The position numbers and the translations under genes are program-made. 64,000 nt of DNA from Paenibacillus silvae. GTDB lineage: Bacteria > Bacillota > Bacilli > Paenibacillales > Paenibacillaceae. Under the pieces are notes generated by a model. The model saw nothing but the letters and a program-made list of their open reading frames with translations, was not told the DNA's origin and ran no database searches. This document shows, piece by piece, positions 18,127-27,000 of this stretch. The stretch spans positions 713,391 through 777,390 of the forward strand of contig NZ_BMFU01000003.1 of the NCBI RefSeq assembly GCF_014639235.1. The letters are read 5' to 3'. Position 1 is the stretch's first letter, and every line of letters begins with the position of its first letter.

Positions 18127-18609
18127 TCAAGCATCTCCTATCTCTTCTCTCAGACGTGTCAGAATCTCTCCGAGCCAGTTCGTTCCTCGCCAAGTTGAGC
18201 GATTGCGAATACGCGGATTATCTTCGGCAAGTCCCACACCCCATATCCGGTCATCCGGGCTTGCTTCCACAAGTGTTGTACCACGAGTAGCCAGCAAAGC
18301 CGCCAGCAGCTCCTCGTTCTGTGTAAATTTTGCCTGATTGCCTTCATAAACAATGCGCTGGCATTCGGCTTCCCATACGGTCTGGTCAAAACCCTTGACC
18401 TGTCGGCCCAGCTTTTTTTGCACCGATGCCGAATTCGTGCTCATGATTTGCTCTGCGATCTTCAGATCGCCGAAGAGCAGCGCTTTCTGATGCATCATAT
18501 ATTGCTCCGCACTGGTGTATTGAAGCCCGTTCACGATAAAATCGGCCGGGTGCCACTGGGAGAATGGAGATGCTGTGTGCCAGAAAAACGTAAACTTTTC
18601 CATCCTCAT
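18127..18609 (-). CDS. NADAR-family protein (YbiA-like)
   Basis: A 160-residue NADAR (NAD and ADP-ribose) domain protein. Typical motifs are FSQWHPADFIVNGLQYTSAEQYMMHQKA at the N-terminus, DDRIWGVGL near residue 120 and NWLGEILTRLR at the end. Members act on N-glycosidic bonds, including riboflavin intermediates and ADP-ribosylated guanine. ATG at 18609 overlaps the Nudix stop as ATGA behind a full GGAGGTGA site. It sits between the regulator and the PARG-like gene in one operon, pointing to ADP-ribose handling. Confidence 0.9.
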   Translation of the reverse strand: MRMEKFTFFWHTASPFSQWHPADFIVNGLQYTSAEQYMMHQKALLFGDLKIAEQIMSTNSASVQKKLGRQVKGFDQTVWEAECQRIVYEGNQAKFTQNEELLAALLATRGTTLVEASPDDRIWGVGLAEDNPRIRNRSTWRGTNWLGEILTRLREEIGDA

Positions 18610-19601
18610 ATCACCTCCCTTTCGGGATTCAACCGATACAAACGGGATGGCCGATGTCCCGCACTGCTTGCATATTCCCCCGTCTCGATCACCCAATCTG
18701 CCATTTTGCGCCGAAAGGCAGCTGCCAGCAGTTTCTTGCCGCTAATGATCTCATACACCTTCTGCAGCGCGGTCAGTGTGAATTTCTCAGGCATCAGATT
18801 AAACGCAATATCGGTATATTCAATTTTGGCGCGCAGCCGCTCCAGCGCATAATGAATGATTTTGGCATGGTCAAAAGCAATTCCTTGAGCCTGCAGCAGA
18901 CTCAGACTGCTGCTGCGTACACGCCCCTGCACCTGCTCCTTCGTCTCTACTATGGCCGACAGCTGCTCGGTTCCGTTGCTCAACATGAGCTGAAGTCTGC
19001 ACTCTGTCACACGCCCGAGCTCATGGATATGCCGCTTCTCCTCGATCAGCCTCTGCTCCACTCGAAACCAGCTTGCTTCACTGGCATCATCGCCGGCTTC
19101 AAGCTCCAGCTCACTGCTGTCCACCAACGCCATGTAAGAGCAGCTGATTACGCGTGTACGCGGGTCACGGCCCACATCCCCCCATGTGTAGAGCTGCTCC
19201 AGATAGATGTCATCGAGCCCCGTCTCCGTCTGTAATTCTCGCCGCGCCGCATCCTCCAGTGATTCCTGCATGGATACGAATCCCCCGGGCAATGCCCACT
19301 GGCCCAGATAAGGGTGACCTCCCCGGCGAATCAGCAGTAACCCCAGCTCAGGTTCCGCAAGCTTGCGATAGTTCTCTTGTTCTTCACTGCGAATCGTAAA
19401 TACCAGCATATCGACAGTGACTGAAGGACGTTCATAATCTCCTGCATCATATGTTCTGAGAAATTCCTCTTCGCTTATAGCCGTCAGCTCCTGCTGCAAA
19501 GAGCTCAACACAGGTTTGCTCCGATCAAGCTGTTCTGCATGTAGTTCAGCCTGAGCCCCTGTATCACCTGCAGCTCTATTCTCTCTATCTCCACGAGACA
19601 T
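18606..19601 (-). CDS. NrtR-like Nudix transcriptional regulator
   Basis: A 331-residue protein with an N-terminal Nudix domain and a C-terminal winged helix, the layout of NrtR, the ADP-ribose-sensing regulator of NAD metabolism. The Nudix box reads GGFVSMQESLEDAARREL followed by QTETGL, so one of the two paired glutamates is threonine, consistent with a sensor rather than a hydrolase. LYTWGDVGRDPRTRVIS is typical of this group. The C-terminus LTALQKVYEIISGKKL..AFRRKM is the DNA-binding part. About 45 extra N-terminal residues precede the domain. It heads the operon with NADAR and PARG-like genes; three phased operator-like motifs lie just upstream. Confidence 0.85.
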   Translation of the reverse strand: MSRGDRENRAAGDTGAQAELHAEQLDRSKPVLSSLQQELTAISEEEFLRTYDAGDYERPSVTVDMLVFTIRSEEQENYRKLAEPELGLLLIRRGGHPYLGQWALPGGFVSMQESLEDAARRELQTETGLDDIYLEQLYTWGDVGRDPRTRVISCSYMALVDSSELELEAGDDASEASWFRVEQRLIEEKRHIHELGRVTECRLQLMLSNGTEQLSAIVETKEQVQGRVRSSSLSLLQAQGIAFDHAKIIHYALERLRAKIEYTDIAFNLMPEKFTLTALQKVYEIISGKKLLAAAFRRKMADWVIETGEYASSAGHRPSRLYRLNPEREVI

Positions 19602-19617
19602 GATTATTCCCCCGATC

Positions 19618-19656
19618 TGTTATTAACATTTTGTTATTAACAACAAGTTATTATCA
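19618..19656. promoter_or_regulatory. three 14-bp-spaced operator-like motifs
   Basis: TGTTATTAACA occurs at 19618 and 19632 and a variant AGTTATTATCA at 19646, all 14 bases apart, starting 16 bases before the NrtR-like start codon. Each is near-palindromic. They are candidate autoregulatory operators of the NrtR-like protein. Confidence 0.55.
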
Positions 19657-19795
19657 ATGTAGCATATTCGCTATATGCAGGTCAAATCATGTGCAGCTCG
19701 TTTTACAGCGTACCTCCAAACGCAGCTCGGACACGCGGCTCCCTGCCTAATAACCAAGGTCATGACCATCAGAACCCCTGCACCACGCAAATATC

Positions 19796-19851
19796 AAAAA
19801 GCCGTCTCCTGGCCCTATAACATACAGAGCAAGCACGACGGCATTTTTTTC
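19796..19851. terminator. bidirectional terminator hairpin
   Basis: GCCGTC at 19801 pairs with GACGGC at 19837; A-rich sequence on the left and TTTTTTT on the right extend the stem. It serves the minus-strand secreted-protein gene ending at 19916. Confidence 0.6.
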
Positions 19852-19915
19852 TTTCCAGTGAGTTCGTAGAACTTCATAGTGTAGTGTTCAGAGTCCAGCC
19901 AGAGGTTGACTCAAC

Positions 19916-20923
19916 TTAAAATATGCTGTCCGGGACATAGTATATTTTCTGCCCGTTCTTTTTGTTTCCAGGGTCTGTGACAATTGTAAAGTAAACATTG
20001 CCATTCTTGTTCTGCACACCCTCAATTTCATGCTTTCCGACATTCGTTATTTTTACAAGAGTCTTATACGTGCCTGAGCTCGAAATTTTAGCAATCTGAG
20101 GTGTATCTCCTTCAGCTCCGCCGGAAGTAAATATTTGTGTTTTACCTAGCAAGTCCGCGCCCTGAAAAGAACCATTCGGTCTAATAATGCCACTGCCCGA
20201 CTGCGTGAAACTGGAAACTGCGGCTTTAATGGCAGCAGAGCTGTCCATCCGAACCTGCTTGTTCTGGTCAAGCAGCCTGTTGAGTGCAGCCGTATCATAT
20301 ACGGACCACACCACCTTATCTGTGCTGGATTTTCCGCCCTCCCTCGTTTGAATCCGGAATACGGTATAATTGCTGTTGCCACCGCCATCCACTCGATATG
20401 TCGTACCCTGCTTTGAACCCTTTTTGTTCGCGTAGTTCATATAAGTGAAGCGATCCAGATCGGTATAATTCACCGTCTTACCTGCCTGATATTGAAGTCT
20501 TGCTACCTGAAGCGACCAGTACTTATTCGTTGTTGGATCTGCTTTGGAGCTAAAATAGAAATAGTTCGCTCCATTGTACGTATACATATCCAGTGTCTGG
20601 CAATGACCACTGTTTGTAATCGTCATATGATCCACATATTCTGCATTGCTGCCTTTGATCAGCAGTCTGGAGAGATGACATGTCCCATTTACACGCTGCG
20701 TAACGTATACATATTTACTGGCGATATATGCCTTTTGAACAGCTTTATCATACTTGAGCCCTTTAAGATTGTACGCCAGCTTGGCCGAAGCATTGACCGT
20801 TTTTCCTGGAGAAGCGGCAAAAGCCGGCGCAACAGACACCAGCAACAGGATGAATGCAAGAAAAGAAGATATTAGTGTTTTCCATTGCATGGCCATAAAG
20901 CGGCGAGATTGATGATTAGACAT
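19916..20923 (-). CDS. secreted protein, helveticin-J-like class III bacteriocin family (tentative)
   Basis: A 335-residue protein with a classical signal peptide: basic start, hydrophobic stretch at about 17-36, cleavage after AFA. The mature part resembles proteins annotated as helveticin J family, with VNGTCHLSRLLI, MTITNSGHCQTLDMYTY, YRVDGGGNSNYTVFRIQT and TNVGKHEIEGVQ. The repeated short beta-rich blocks suggest a beta-propeller-like fold. AAGGAGG precedes the ATG at 20923. No immunity or export gene is visible nearby. The family assignment rests on remembered resemblance and is moderate; secretion is well supported. Confidence 0.6.
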   Translation of the reverse strand: MSNHQSRRFMAMQWKTLISSFLAFILLLVSVAPAFAASPGKTVNASAKLAYNLKGLKYDKAVQKAYIASKYVYVTQRVNGTCHLSRLLIKGSNAEYVDHMTITNSGHCQTLDMYTYNGANYFYFSSKADPTTNKYWSLQVARLQYQAGKTVNYTDLDRFTYMNYANKKGSKQGTTYRVDGGGNSNYTVFRIQTREGGKSSTDKVVWSVYDTAALNRLLDQNKQVRMDSSAAIKAAVSSFTQSGSGIIRPNGSFQGADLLGKTQIFTSGGAEGDTPQIAKISSSGTYKTLVKITNVGKHEIEGVQNKNGNVYFTIVTDPGNKKNGQKIYYVPDSIF

Positions 20924-21122
20924 ACCATTGCCTCCTTTTTACCTATGTTTTTTGAACATATACGCTCTGATCGGCGGCCTCTGTATTCAAACTACACCTA
21001 ATAGATAATACCATATTTTCCATATTTATAAACACCGAACTCTAAAATCGTTTACACTGTATTTTTTAATACGACTGTGCTATATTGTTTTTAATTCGTT
21101 TGTATTAATTAAGGAGGGCTTC

Positions 21123-22271
21123 ATGAAACGTATTGTCTTACTGGATATTCTTCGAGGTTTCGCCATTGTTGGAACATTAGGAACAAACATCTGGATTTTT
21201 GCTTATCTGGGTGATCTGAATCTGGTATTTGGCAATGCACTTGAGCCGTGGTGGAGTTCAGGGGATCGCTTGCTGCAGACCATCATGCTTATACTGGTGA
21301 ACGGAAAATTTCTAGGCATGCTTACGCTGTTATTTGGTGCTGGCATGGAATTGAAACGTCAAAAAGCGGCTCGCGACGGGTATACCTGGCCTGGCGTTTA
21401 TATCTGGTCATGCGCACTGCTGCTGCTGGATGGTCTGCTTCATTACCTGTTCGTGATGGAGTATGATGTGCTGATGAGCTACGCTGTCACAGGTATGATT
21501 GTTTCTCTGATCATTCATCGTTCCCGCCGTTTTATGCTGATAATGATGGGAATCGCGGGTAGCATCCACGTGATTGGTGTTACAGGAATTACAGCCCTGC
21601 TGGCACTTGAGCCCGGTTCTACCTTTAACGGAATGGATATGATTACCCGGTTATATGCCTCTGGTACGTGGCAGGAACAAGTGATGTTCCGGCTGAGCAA
21701 TTTCGGATTTTTCCGGGCCGAGTCCATCGCGATTATTCCTTTGAATGTCTTTCTATTCCTGCTCGGATCACTGCTTATGCGGACAGGTGTATTCTCCAGC
21801 GATGAGCCCGGGCGTCTCAAACGCCGTAAACTGATGATCATCGGACTTGAAGCGGGTATTCCTCTGAATCTGCTGCTGCTTGTGCCAGGCGGCATGATGG
21901 ACATCTGGGTACGTTACATCAGTGCCCCCGTGCTCACGCTCGGTTATGTCGGAATCATAGCTATGATCATGGAAAAGGAAAAAATCCCTGGAATGCTGCG
22001 TCGATTCGGGGAGATTGGCAGAATGGCGCTGAGCTGTTACATTTTACAGAACATCATTGCCTCTGTACTCTTCTATGGATGGGGCTTCGGACTTGGCGGA
22101 CGGCCGTCCTCTCTCTTCATTTTGTTGATGTGGCTTGGCATCTGTCTGATGTTAATGCTCTTCTCGCACTTCTGGCTGCGAAAATATAAGCTAGGTCCGG
22201 TAGAATGGCTATGGCGCAAGCTGTCCATCTCGCCCGCACCCGGAAGCAAGTCACAGGAAACCTCAATATAA
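21123..22271 (+). CDS. DUF418-domain membrane protein
   Basis: Polytopic membrane protein of 382 residues beginning with the family hallmark LDILRGFAIVGTLGTNI. About ten hydrophobic segments are spread through the protein; the C-terminal DUF418 region includes FGEIGRMALSCYILQNIIAS and LGPVEWLWR. AAGGAGGG lies 6 bases before the ATG. Relatives (YeiB, YxaH type) are putative transporters or acyltransferase-like proteins of unknown substrate. It is transcribed alone and ends at a clear terminator. Confidence 0.88.
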   Translation: MKRIVLLDILRGFAIVGTLGTNIWIFAYLGDLNLVFGNALEPWWSSGDRLLQTIMLILVNGKFLGMLTLLFGAGMELKRQKAARDGYTWPGVYIWSCALLLLDGLLHYLFVMEYDVLMSYAVTGMIVSLIIHRSRRFMLIMMGIAGSIHVIGVTGITALLALEPGSTFNGMDMITRLYASGTWQEQVMFRLSNFGFFRAESIAIIPLNVFLFLLGSLLMRTGVFSSDEPGRLKRRKLMIIGLEAGIPLNLLLLVPGGMMDIWVRYISAPVLTLGYVGIIAMIMEKEKIPGMLRRFGEIGRMALSCYILQNIIASVLFYGWGFGLGGRPSSLFILLMWLGICLMLMLFSHFWLRKYKLGPVEWLWRKLSISPAPGSKSQETSI

Positions 22272-22285
22272 ATAACCTTCATGCC

Positions 22286-22354
22286 AAAAAAGGCTGTCCC
22301 ACACCATAATGATTGATCTTGATCAACGACCGATGGATGTGAGACAGCCCTTCT
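22286..22354 (+). terminator. terminator after the DUF418 gene
   Basis: AGGCTGTCCCACA and TGTGAGACAGCCC form a long stem, A-rich on the left and T-rich on the right; it may also terminate the convergent histidine-kinase gene. Confidence 0.7.
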
Positions 22355-22488
22355 TGATTGAAATTGAATAACGAACCCAGCAAGCTATACTCCCTCCTTT
22401 GTGCGCTGGTCTTACTATTTACTATAAACGGTTTGCTGTTTCTGTCTGTTGGTACAGTTCGAGGCACAAGTCTGTTTCCTCTCTCCCG

Positions 22489-24069
22489 CTATTCATTCGA
22501 TTCAACAGGCAAGCACAATGTAAATGTTGATCCTGTACCAAGCTCACTCTGTACGGTAATTTTACCGTTATGATCCTGAACTATTTTTTGACAAAGCGCA
22601 AGCCCCAGACCCGTGCCCTCCTCTTTGGTTGTAAAAAACGGATTAAAAATAGAAGAAAGCGAACTTTCAGGAATTCCGCTGCCTGTATCAGATACAGTGA
22701 TAAGTACCTTATCCCCTTCCTTCAGCATATCCATATGTACCTCTCCAGGGTCCGACATTGCTTCAAACGCATTACGAATCAGATTAATCAGAACCTGCAC
22801 AATTTTATCCCGGTCCATGTTCACGTACACCGATTCATCCTTCATATCAAGGATAATTCGATGCCCTCTCGAGGCTGCGTCCGATTCAGTCAGCGACATC
22901 ACACGTTCCAGACACTGTGCCAGCTTCTCCGGCTTCATATGATTGACTTGCGGCTTGGAAAATTGTAAAAATTCGCCCGTCAAATCGGTAACTCTCGTCA
23001 CCTCACTCATAATCACTTCATACCACGGTGCAATATTAAAGGCTTGTCCACGGGACAACTGCAGAAACCCTCTGATCGCAGTAAGTGGATTACGAATCTC
23101 ATGAGCCATGCCAGCAGCCAATTCACCTACCGCCCGCAGTCTTTCGGAGCGAAATATCTCCTCTTCATTTTTGATCCACTGGCTGCGCTGCTGCTGTAAC
23201 AGCTGGTCCTCGGCAGTGGTCATGAATTGCTGTAATGTCTGTGACAAACTCGGATAACGCGAGATGCTATAACCTACTTGCAGTCCCTGAAGCTCATTGG
23301 CCAACAAACAGGATATCCTTTCCTCAATATGCTGTATTTGCGGCAGCACGATGGCAAATCGGTCACCTGCATACCGCGAGATGCCGTAGGCTTCCGGAAA
23401 CTGGCTTGTAATCATATTGCCTGTACCCGTGATGACCGAGCACCACGGGTCTTCCGAGGCTTTTTTGTATCCGCTGAAATTATGTACATTCAAAAGCACT
23501 AACAGGAAAGATCCCTTTTCCTCCATCGTCTTATGAAGTACCTCCATATAACCTTCATAGTTCAACAATCCCGTGAGAGGATCATGGAGAGTAAGAAACT
23601 GATTCTTTTCCCGAAGCTTGCGTTTTTCCGCTTCACTATTCATCAACGTATGATATATAACAACAATGACAACGGAGGTCAGCAGATCAAATATAGATAC
23701 CAGTAAACTGTACGCATCCATCACCGAAACGTAAGAAAGTCGGATCACGGTGTACTGCAGCATAAGGAGCACAGAGATCGGCAGTGTTTGGTTGAGCTTC
23801 TGTTTGTTCTGAATCATGGAGAGGATAAGCATATAATAGAGCAGGTTACACCAGTTCAATTGACTGAAATAATGAAATGCACCAAGGATTAGCCATTGTA
23901 TCACTCGTAATACCGGATAACGCCGCTCTCCCCATATGCTCGCCACTAGCAATATACCTGTAACCAGCATCAGGATCGGATGAGATGTTTGTCCCAATAT
24001 ATATGAGGATATAATGACAAGCAGACAACCTAATGGGAATATTACCATCTTCATTGTGTAACTTAGCAA
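22489..24069 (-). CDS. membrane histidine kinase with degenerate GGDEF domain
   Basis: A 526-residue sensor. Residues ~1-145 contain five or six hydrophobic segments. Residues ~160-300 match a GGDEF domain (LTLHDPLTGLLNYEGY), but the signature reads AGDRF in place of GGDEF, so diguanylate cyclase activity is unlikely. HisKA follows with the phosphoacceptor histidine in GMAHEIRNPLTAIRGFLQL (~residue 325). The HATPase has NLIRNAFEAM (N box), DTGSGIP (G1), FFTTKEEGTGLGL (F and G2). The kinase half resembles Bacillus sporulation kinases. No response regulator is adjacent, which fits a phosphorelay kinase. Confidence 0.85.
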   Translation of the reverse strand: MLSYTMKMVIFPLGCLLVIISSYILGQTSHPILMLVTGILLVASIWGERRYPVLRVIQWLILGAFHYFSQLNWCNLLYYMLILSMIQNKQKLNQTLPISVLLMLQYTVIRLSYVSVMDAYSLLVSIFDLLTSVVIVVIYHTLMNSEAEKRKLREKNQFLTLHDPLTGLLNYEGYMEVLHKTMEEKGSFLLVLLNVHNFSGYKKASEDPWCSVITGTGNMITSQFPEAYGISRYAGDRFAIVLPQIQHIEERISCLLANELQGLQVGYSISRYPSLSQTLQQFMTTAEDQLLQQQRSQWIKNEEEIFRSERLRAVGELAAGMAHEIRNPLTAIRGFLQLSRGQAFNIAPWYEVIMSEVTRVTDLTGEFLQFSKPQVNHMKPEKLAQCLERVMSLTESDAASRGHRIILDMKDESVYVNMDRDKIVQVLINLIRNAFEAMSDPGEVHMDMLKEGDKVLITVSDTGSGIPESSLSSIFNPFFTTKEEGTGLGLALCQKIVQDHNGKITVQSELGTGSTFTLCLPVESNE

Positions 24070-24301
24070 ATAGCCTCGCCCCCTTAGACAAAAGTCACAC
24101 TAACAACAACATATCCACAAATATTATATCGATTATGATTAGCTGATGTTGTCGATTATTGGAAGCTAACAAAATTCGCAAGGATGTATAATTTCTCAAA
24201 ACAATAGGGCATATGAAGTAATTGTAATATAAAAAAGTGTATGATTACGCATCTCAAAATCAGTATATATACATAACCATGAAATGCATAACCAAATGAT
24301 C

Positions 24302-24336
24302 AAAGCCAGCTCTCTGAGTCTGAGGGCTGGCTTCTT
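24302..24336 (-). terminator. terminator after the sugar ABC operon
   Basis: AAGCCAGCTCTC and GAGGGCTGGCTT form a stem with a short loop, 50 bases beyond the MglC stop. The 24070-24385 gap holds otherwise only AT-rich sequence. Confidence 0.6.
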
Positions 24337-24385
24337 TGCTGCTTTTCACTATAGATTATGCTGATGATCAGATGAGAACATGCTT

Positions 24386-25405
24386 TTATTTCTTGGCCAT
24401 ATACTTGCGAATGTCGAATGCAACGGCAGCTACAATGATCAGACCTTTGATGATCAACTGCCAGTATGGGCTGACACCAATAAAGGTGAGGCCGTAGTTA
24501 ATGACACCAAAGATCAGCACGCCGGCCATAACACCCGGTACGGTTCCGATTCCTCCGGCTGTCGAGACCCCGCCAACCACACACGCAGCAATGGCATCCA
24601 ATTCGTACATGTTACCATAGTTATTCGTAGCTCCACCGGTACGAGCTGCTTCCAGCACACCGCCCAGTCCATAAAGTGCACCCGCAATCGCATACAGTGC
24701 AATCAGATTGCGAGCGACATGAATACCGGATACGTGGGCTGCCTGAATATTTCCACCGATTGCATACATATTTTTACCCAGACGAATTTTGTTGAAAACA
24801 ACCCAGCAGATAAGTGCAACGCCGATTGCAATCAGCACGATATAAGGGATCGAATACCCTCCGCCCAGATCAATAAATCCAGAGCCTATCGTTGTAAAAT
24901 CCGGTCTAAGCCCTCCAATCGGCTGTGACTGATTAGGCTCGGTATCGAAATAGATCGAGTTTAACCCGTACACCGCAACCATCGTACCCAGTGTGGCAAT
25001 GAAAGGCGGGACATGCAGTTTGGCTACGATAATGCCATTGACCAACCCGACAAGCAGACCTGCCACAATGCCAATGATGATGGGCAACCCCACCCACAGC
25101 TGCGGCAGATCAGGGAAAAATCGGTTGGCATAGGTATCGATCTGCAGCATGGATGCCGATACAACCGCCGTCAAACCAACAACACGCCCGGCTGACAGAT
25201 CGACGCCTCCCGTCACGAGAATGAAGGCTGCACCCAGCGCAATAATGGCCCGGGTTGAGGACTGCTGTAAAATGTCCCGCAGGGTGGAAAAGGCGAGAAA
25301 GTTCGGATCGGCAAACGCGATTCCGATCACAAGCAGGATCAGCACGATAAAAATCGCACGCTGGGCTACATATTGCTTCACTTGATTAACTAGAGTTGTA
25401 TTCAT
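24386..25405 (-). CDS. mglC: galactose/methyl-galactoside-type ABC transporter permease
   Basis: A 339-residue permease of the RbsC/MglC family with eight or more helices. Family motifs include ALGAAFILVTGGVDLSAGRVVG (EAA-like region), FIATLGTMVAVYGL and GGVSTAGGIGTVPGVMAGVL. The start overlaps the ATPase stop by 4 bases. It is the last gene of the sugar uptake operon. A galactoside substrate is inferred from resemblance to MglC; ribose or another pentose remains possible. Confidence 0.88.
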   Translation of the reverse strand: MNTTLVNQVKQYVAQRAIFIVLILLVIGIAFADPNFLAFSTLRDILQQSSTRAIIALGAAFILVTGGVDLSAGRVVGLTAVVSASMLQIDTYANRFFPDLPQLWVGLPIIIGIVAGLLVGLVNGIIVAKLHVPPFIATLGTMVAVYGLNSIYFDTEPNQSQPIGGLRPDFTTIGSGFIDLGGGYSIPYIVLIAIGVALICWVVFNKIRLGKNMYAIGGNIQAAHVSGIHVARNLIALYAIAGALYGLGGVLEAARTGGATNNYGNMYELDAIAACVVGGVSTAGGIGTVPGVMAGVLIFGVINYGLTFIGVSPYWQLIIKGLIIVAAVAFDIRKYMAKK

Positions 25406-26925
25406 CCGTGATCCTCCTGACCAGCCATCCGCTGTTGGGCGGCCAGCCTCATAATATGCTGCTCCGTGGCCTCGGCTCCGTCCACAATACCGGTAAGACG
25501 TCCTTCGCTCATCACCATGATGCGGTCTGACATGCCCAGCAATTCAGGCATCTCCGAGCTGATCATGATAATGCTTTTACCTTGACGAGCCAGCTCGGTA
25601 ATGATCGTATAGATTTCGAATTTGGCTCCAACGTCAATTCCGCGTGTCGGCTCATCCAGCAGCAAAATTTCCGGGTCCGTTAACAGCCAGCGAGCCAGCA
25701 GCACCTTCTGCTGATTTCCACCTGAAAGGTTTCGAATCAAAGTGTTAACCGAAGGCGTTTTGGTCCTGAACTTCTGCGTCTGCTGCTTCGCCTCTTCACG
25801 TCCTTTCTTCTCATCCAGCAATCCCAAACGATTCTGATAGCGACCAAGGCTGGCAATAATCGTATTTTCATAGACGGATAACACCGGGAAAATACCGGTT
25901 ACCCGCCGCTCTTCAGTCAGGAGCGCAATGTTGTGCCGTTTCGCTGCGGCGGGCGAATTAATTTTCACCTTTCGTCCGTGAATGGATATCGTACCGGAAG
26001 CAAGTCCGCGCAGGCCAAATAACGATTCCATCAGTTCCGTACGCTGCGCTCCCACCAGACCGCTAATGCCTAACACTTCGCCTTTACGCAAATTAAACGA
26101 CACATCCCGAAATGAATTGGGCTGATTCGATGTCAATCCTTCTGCCTGGAGAATGACTTCACCGGGTACATTAAGCCGTTCCGGGAAGCGTTCACTCAGA
26201 TCCCGCCCCACCATTCGGGTAATGATCAGGTCGGTGGTCAGATCAGCGGCATCCCAGGTTCCTACGACACATCCATCCCGCATGATCGTTACTTCATCCG
26301 ATATCGTTAAAATTTCCTCCATCTTGTGTGAAATATAGATGATCGACACACCACGGCTGCGCAGTTCATTAATAATGGTAAACAGCTGCTCCACTTCCTT
26401 GCCTGTCAGGGAAGAAGTGGGTTCATCCATGACAATGACTTTGGAATGAAACGATACGGCTTTGGCGATTTCCATAGATTGAATTTTGGATACAGACAAC
26501 GTTCCGGCTAATGCCCTGGGCTCAATATCCAGATTCAAGTCCTGAAACAGCGCCTTTGTATCGGCATACATGCGCTTCTCATCAATCAGCAGACCCTTCA
26601 TCGGGAAACGTCCCAGCCATATGTTCTCCATCACCGGACGGTACGGAACCGGATTCAGCTCCTGATGAATCATGGAGATGCCTTTCTCCAAAGCAACCCT
26701 GGAATTTGGAATGTCTACAGGCGTTCCTTCAATATGGATCGTGCCTGCATCGGGACGGTACATCCCGAACAAACATTTCATCAAGGTTGATTTACCCGCT
26801 CCATTCTCGCCCATCAGCGCATGAACGGTTCCCGGCTTCACCTTCAGTGTCACTTCGCTGAGTGCCTGCACACCGGGAAAAGCTTTCGAAATTCCGTTCA
26901 TCTCCAGCAGATAAGGTGACTGCAT
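25402..26925 (-). CDS. mglA: sugar ABC transporter ATPase, MglA/RbsA type
   Basis: A tandem-domain ATPase of 507 residues. The first half has Walker A GENGAGKSTLMK, signature LSVSKIQSMEIAKAV and Walker B VIVMDEPTSSL. The second half has the usual degenerate Walker A GLVGAQRTELM with intact signature LSGGNQQKVLLARWL and Walker B ILLLDEPTRGIDVG. This is the standard arrangement for CUT2-class sugar importers. It lies between the binding-protein and permease genes in one transcriptional unit. Confidence 0.92.
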   Translation of the reverse strand: MQSPYLLEMNGISKAFPGVQALSEVTLKVKPGTVHALMGENGAGKSTLMKCLFGMYRPDAGTIHIEGTPVDIPNSRVALEKGISMIHQELNPVPYRPVMENIWLGRFPMKGLLIDEKRMYADTKALFQDLNLDIEPRALAGTLSVSKIQSMEIAKAVSFHSKVIVMDEPTSSLTGKEVEQLFTIINELRSRGVSIIYISHKMEEILTISDEVTIMRDGCVVGTWDAADLTTDLIITRMVGRDLSERFPERLNVPGEVILQAEGLTSNQPNSFRDVSFNLRKGEVLGISGLVGAQRTELMESLFGLRGLASGTISIHGRKVKINSPAAAKRHNIALLTEERRVTGIFPVLSVYENTIIASLGRYQNRLGLLDEKKGREEAKQQTQKFRTKTPSVNTLIRNLSGGNQQKVLLARWLLTDPEILLLDEPTRGIDVGAKFEIYTIITELARQGKSIIMISSEMPELLGMSDRIMVMSEGRLTGIVDGAEATEQHIMRLAAQQRMAGQEDHG

Positions 26926-27000
26926 TTCATATCCTCCCCTTTCATCTGACCGGTCAAAAAAGGACGCTGCCCAAATGACATACGTCCCTCTCAGCTGCTA

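Noticed and set aside
22489..24069. Active diguanylate cyclase
   Set aside because: The signature reads AGDRF, so catalysis is unlikely.
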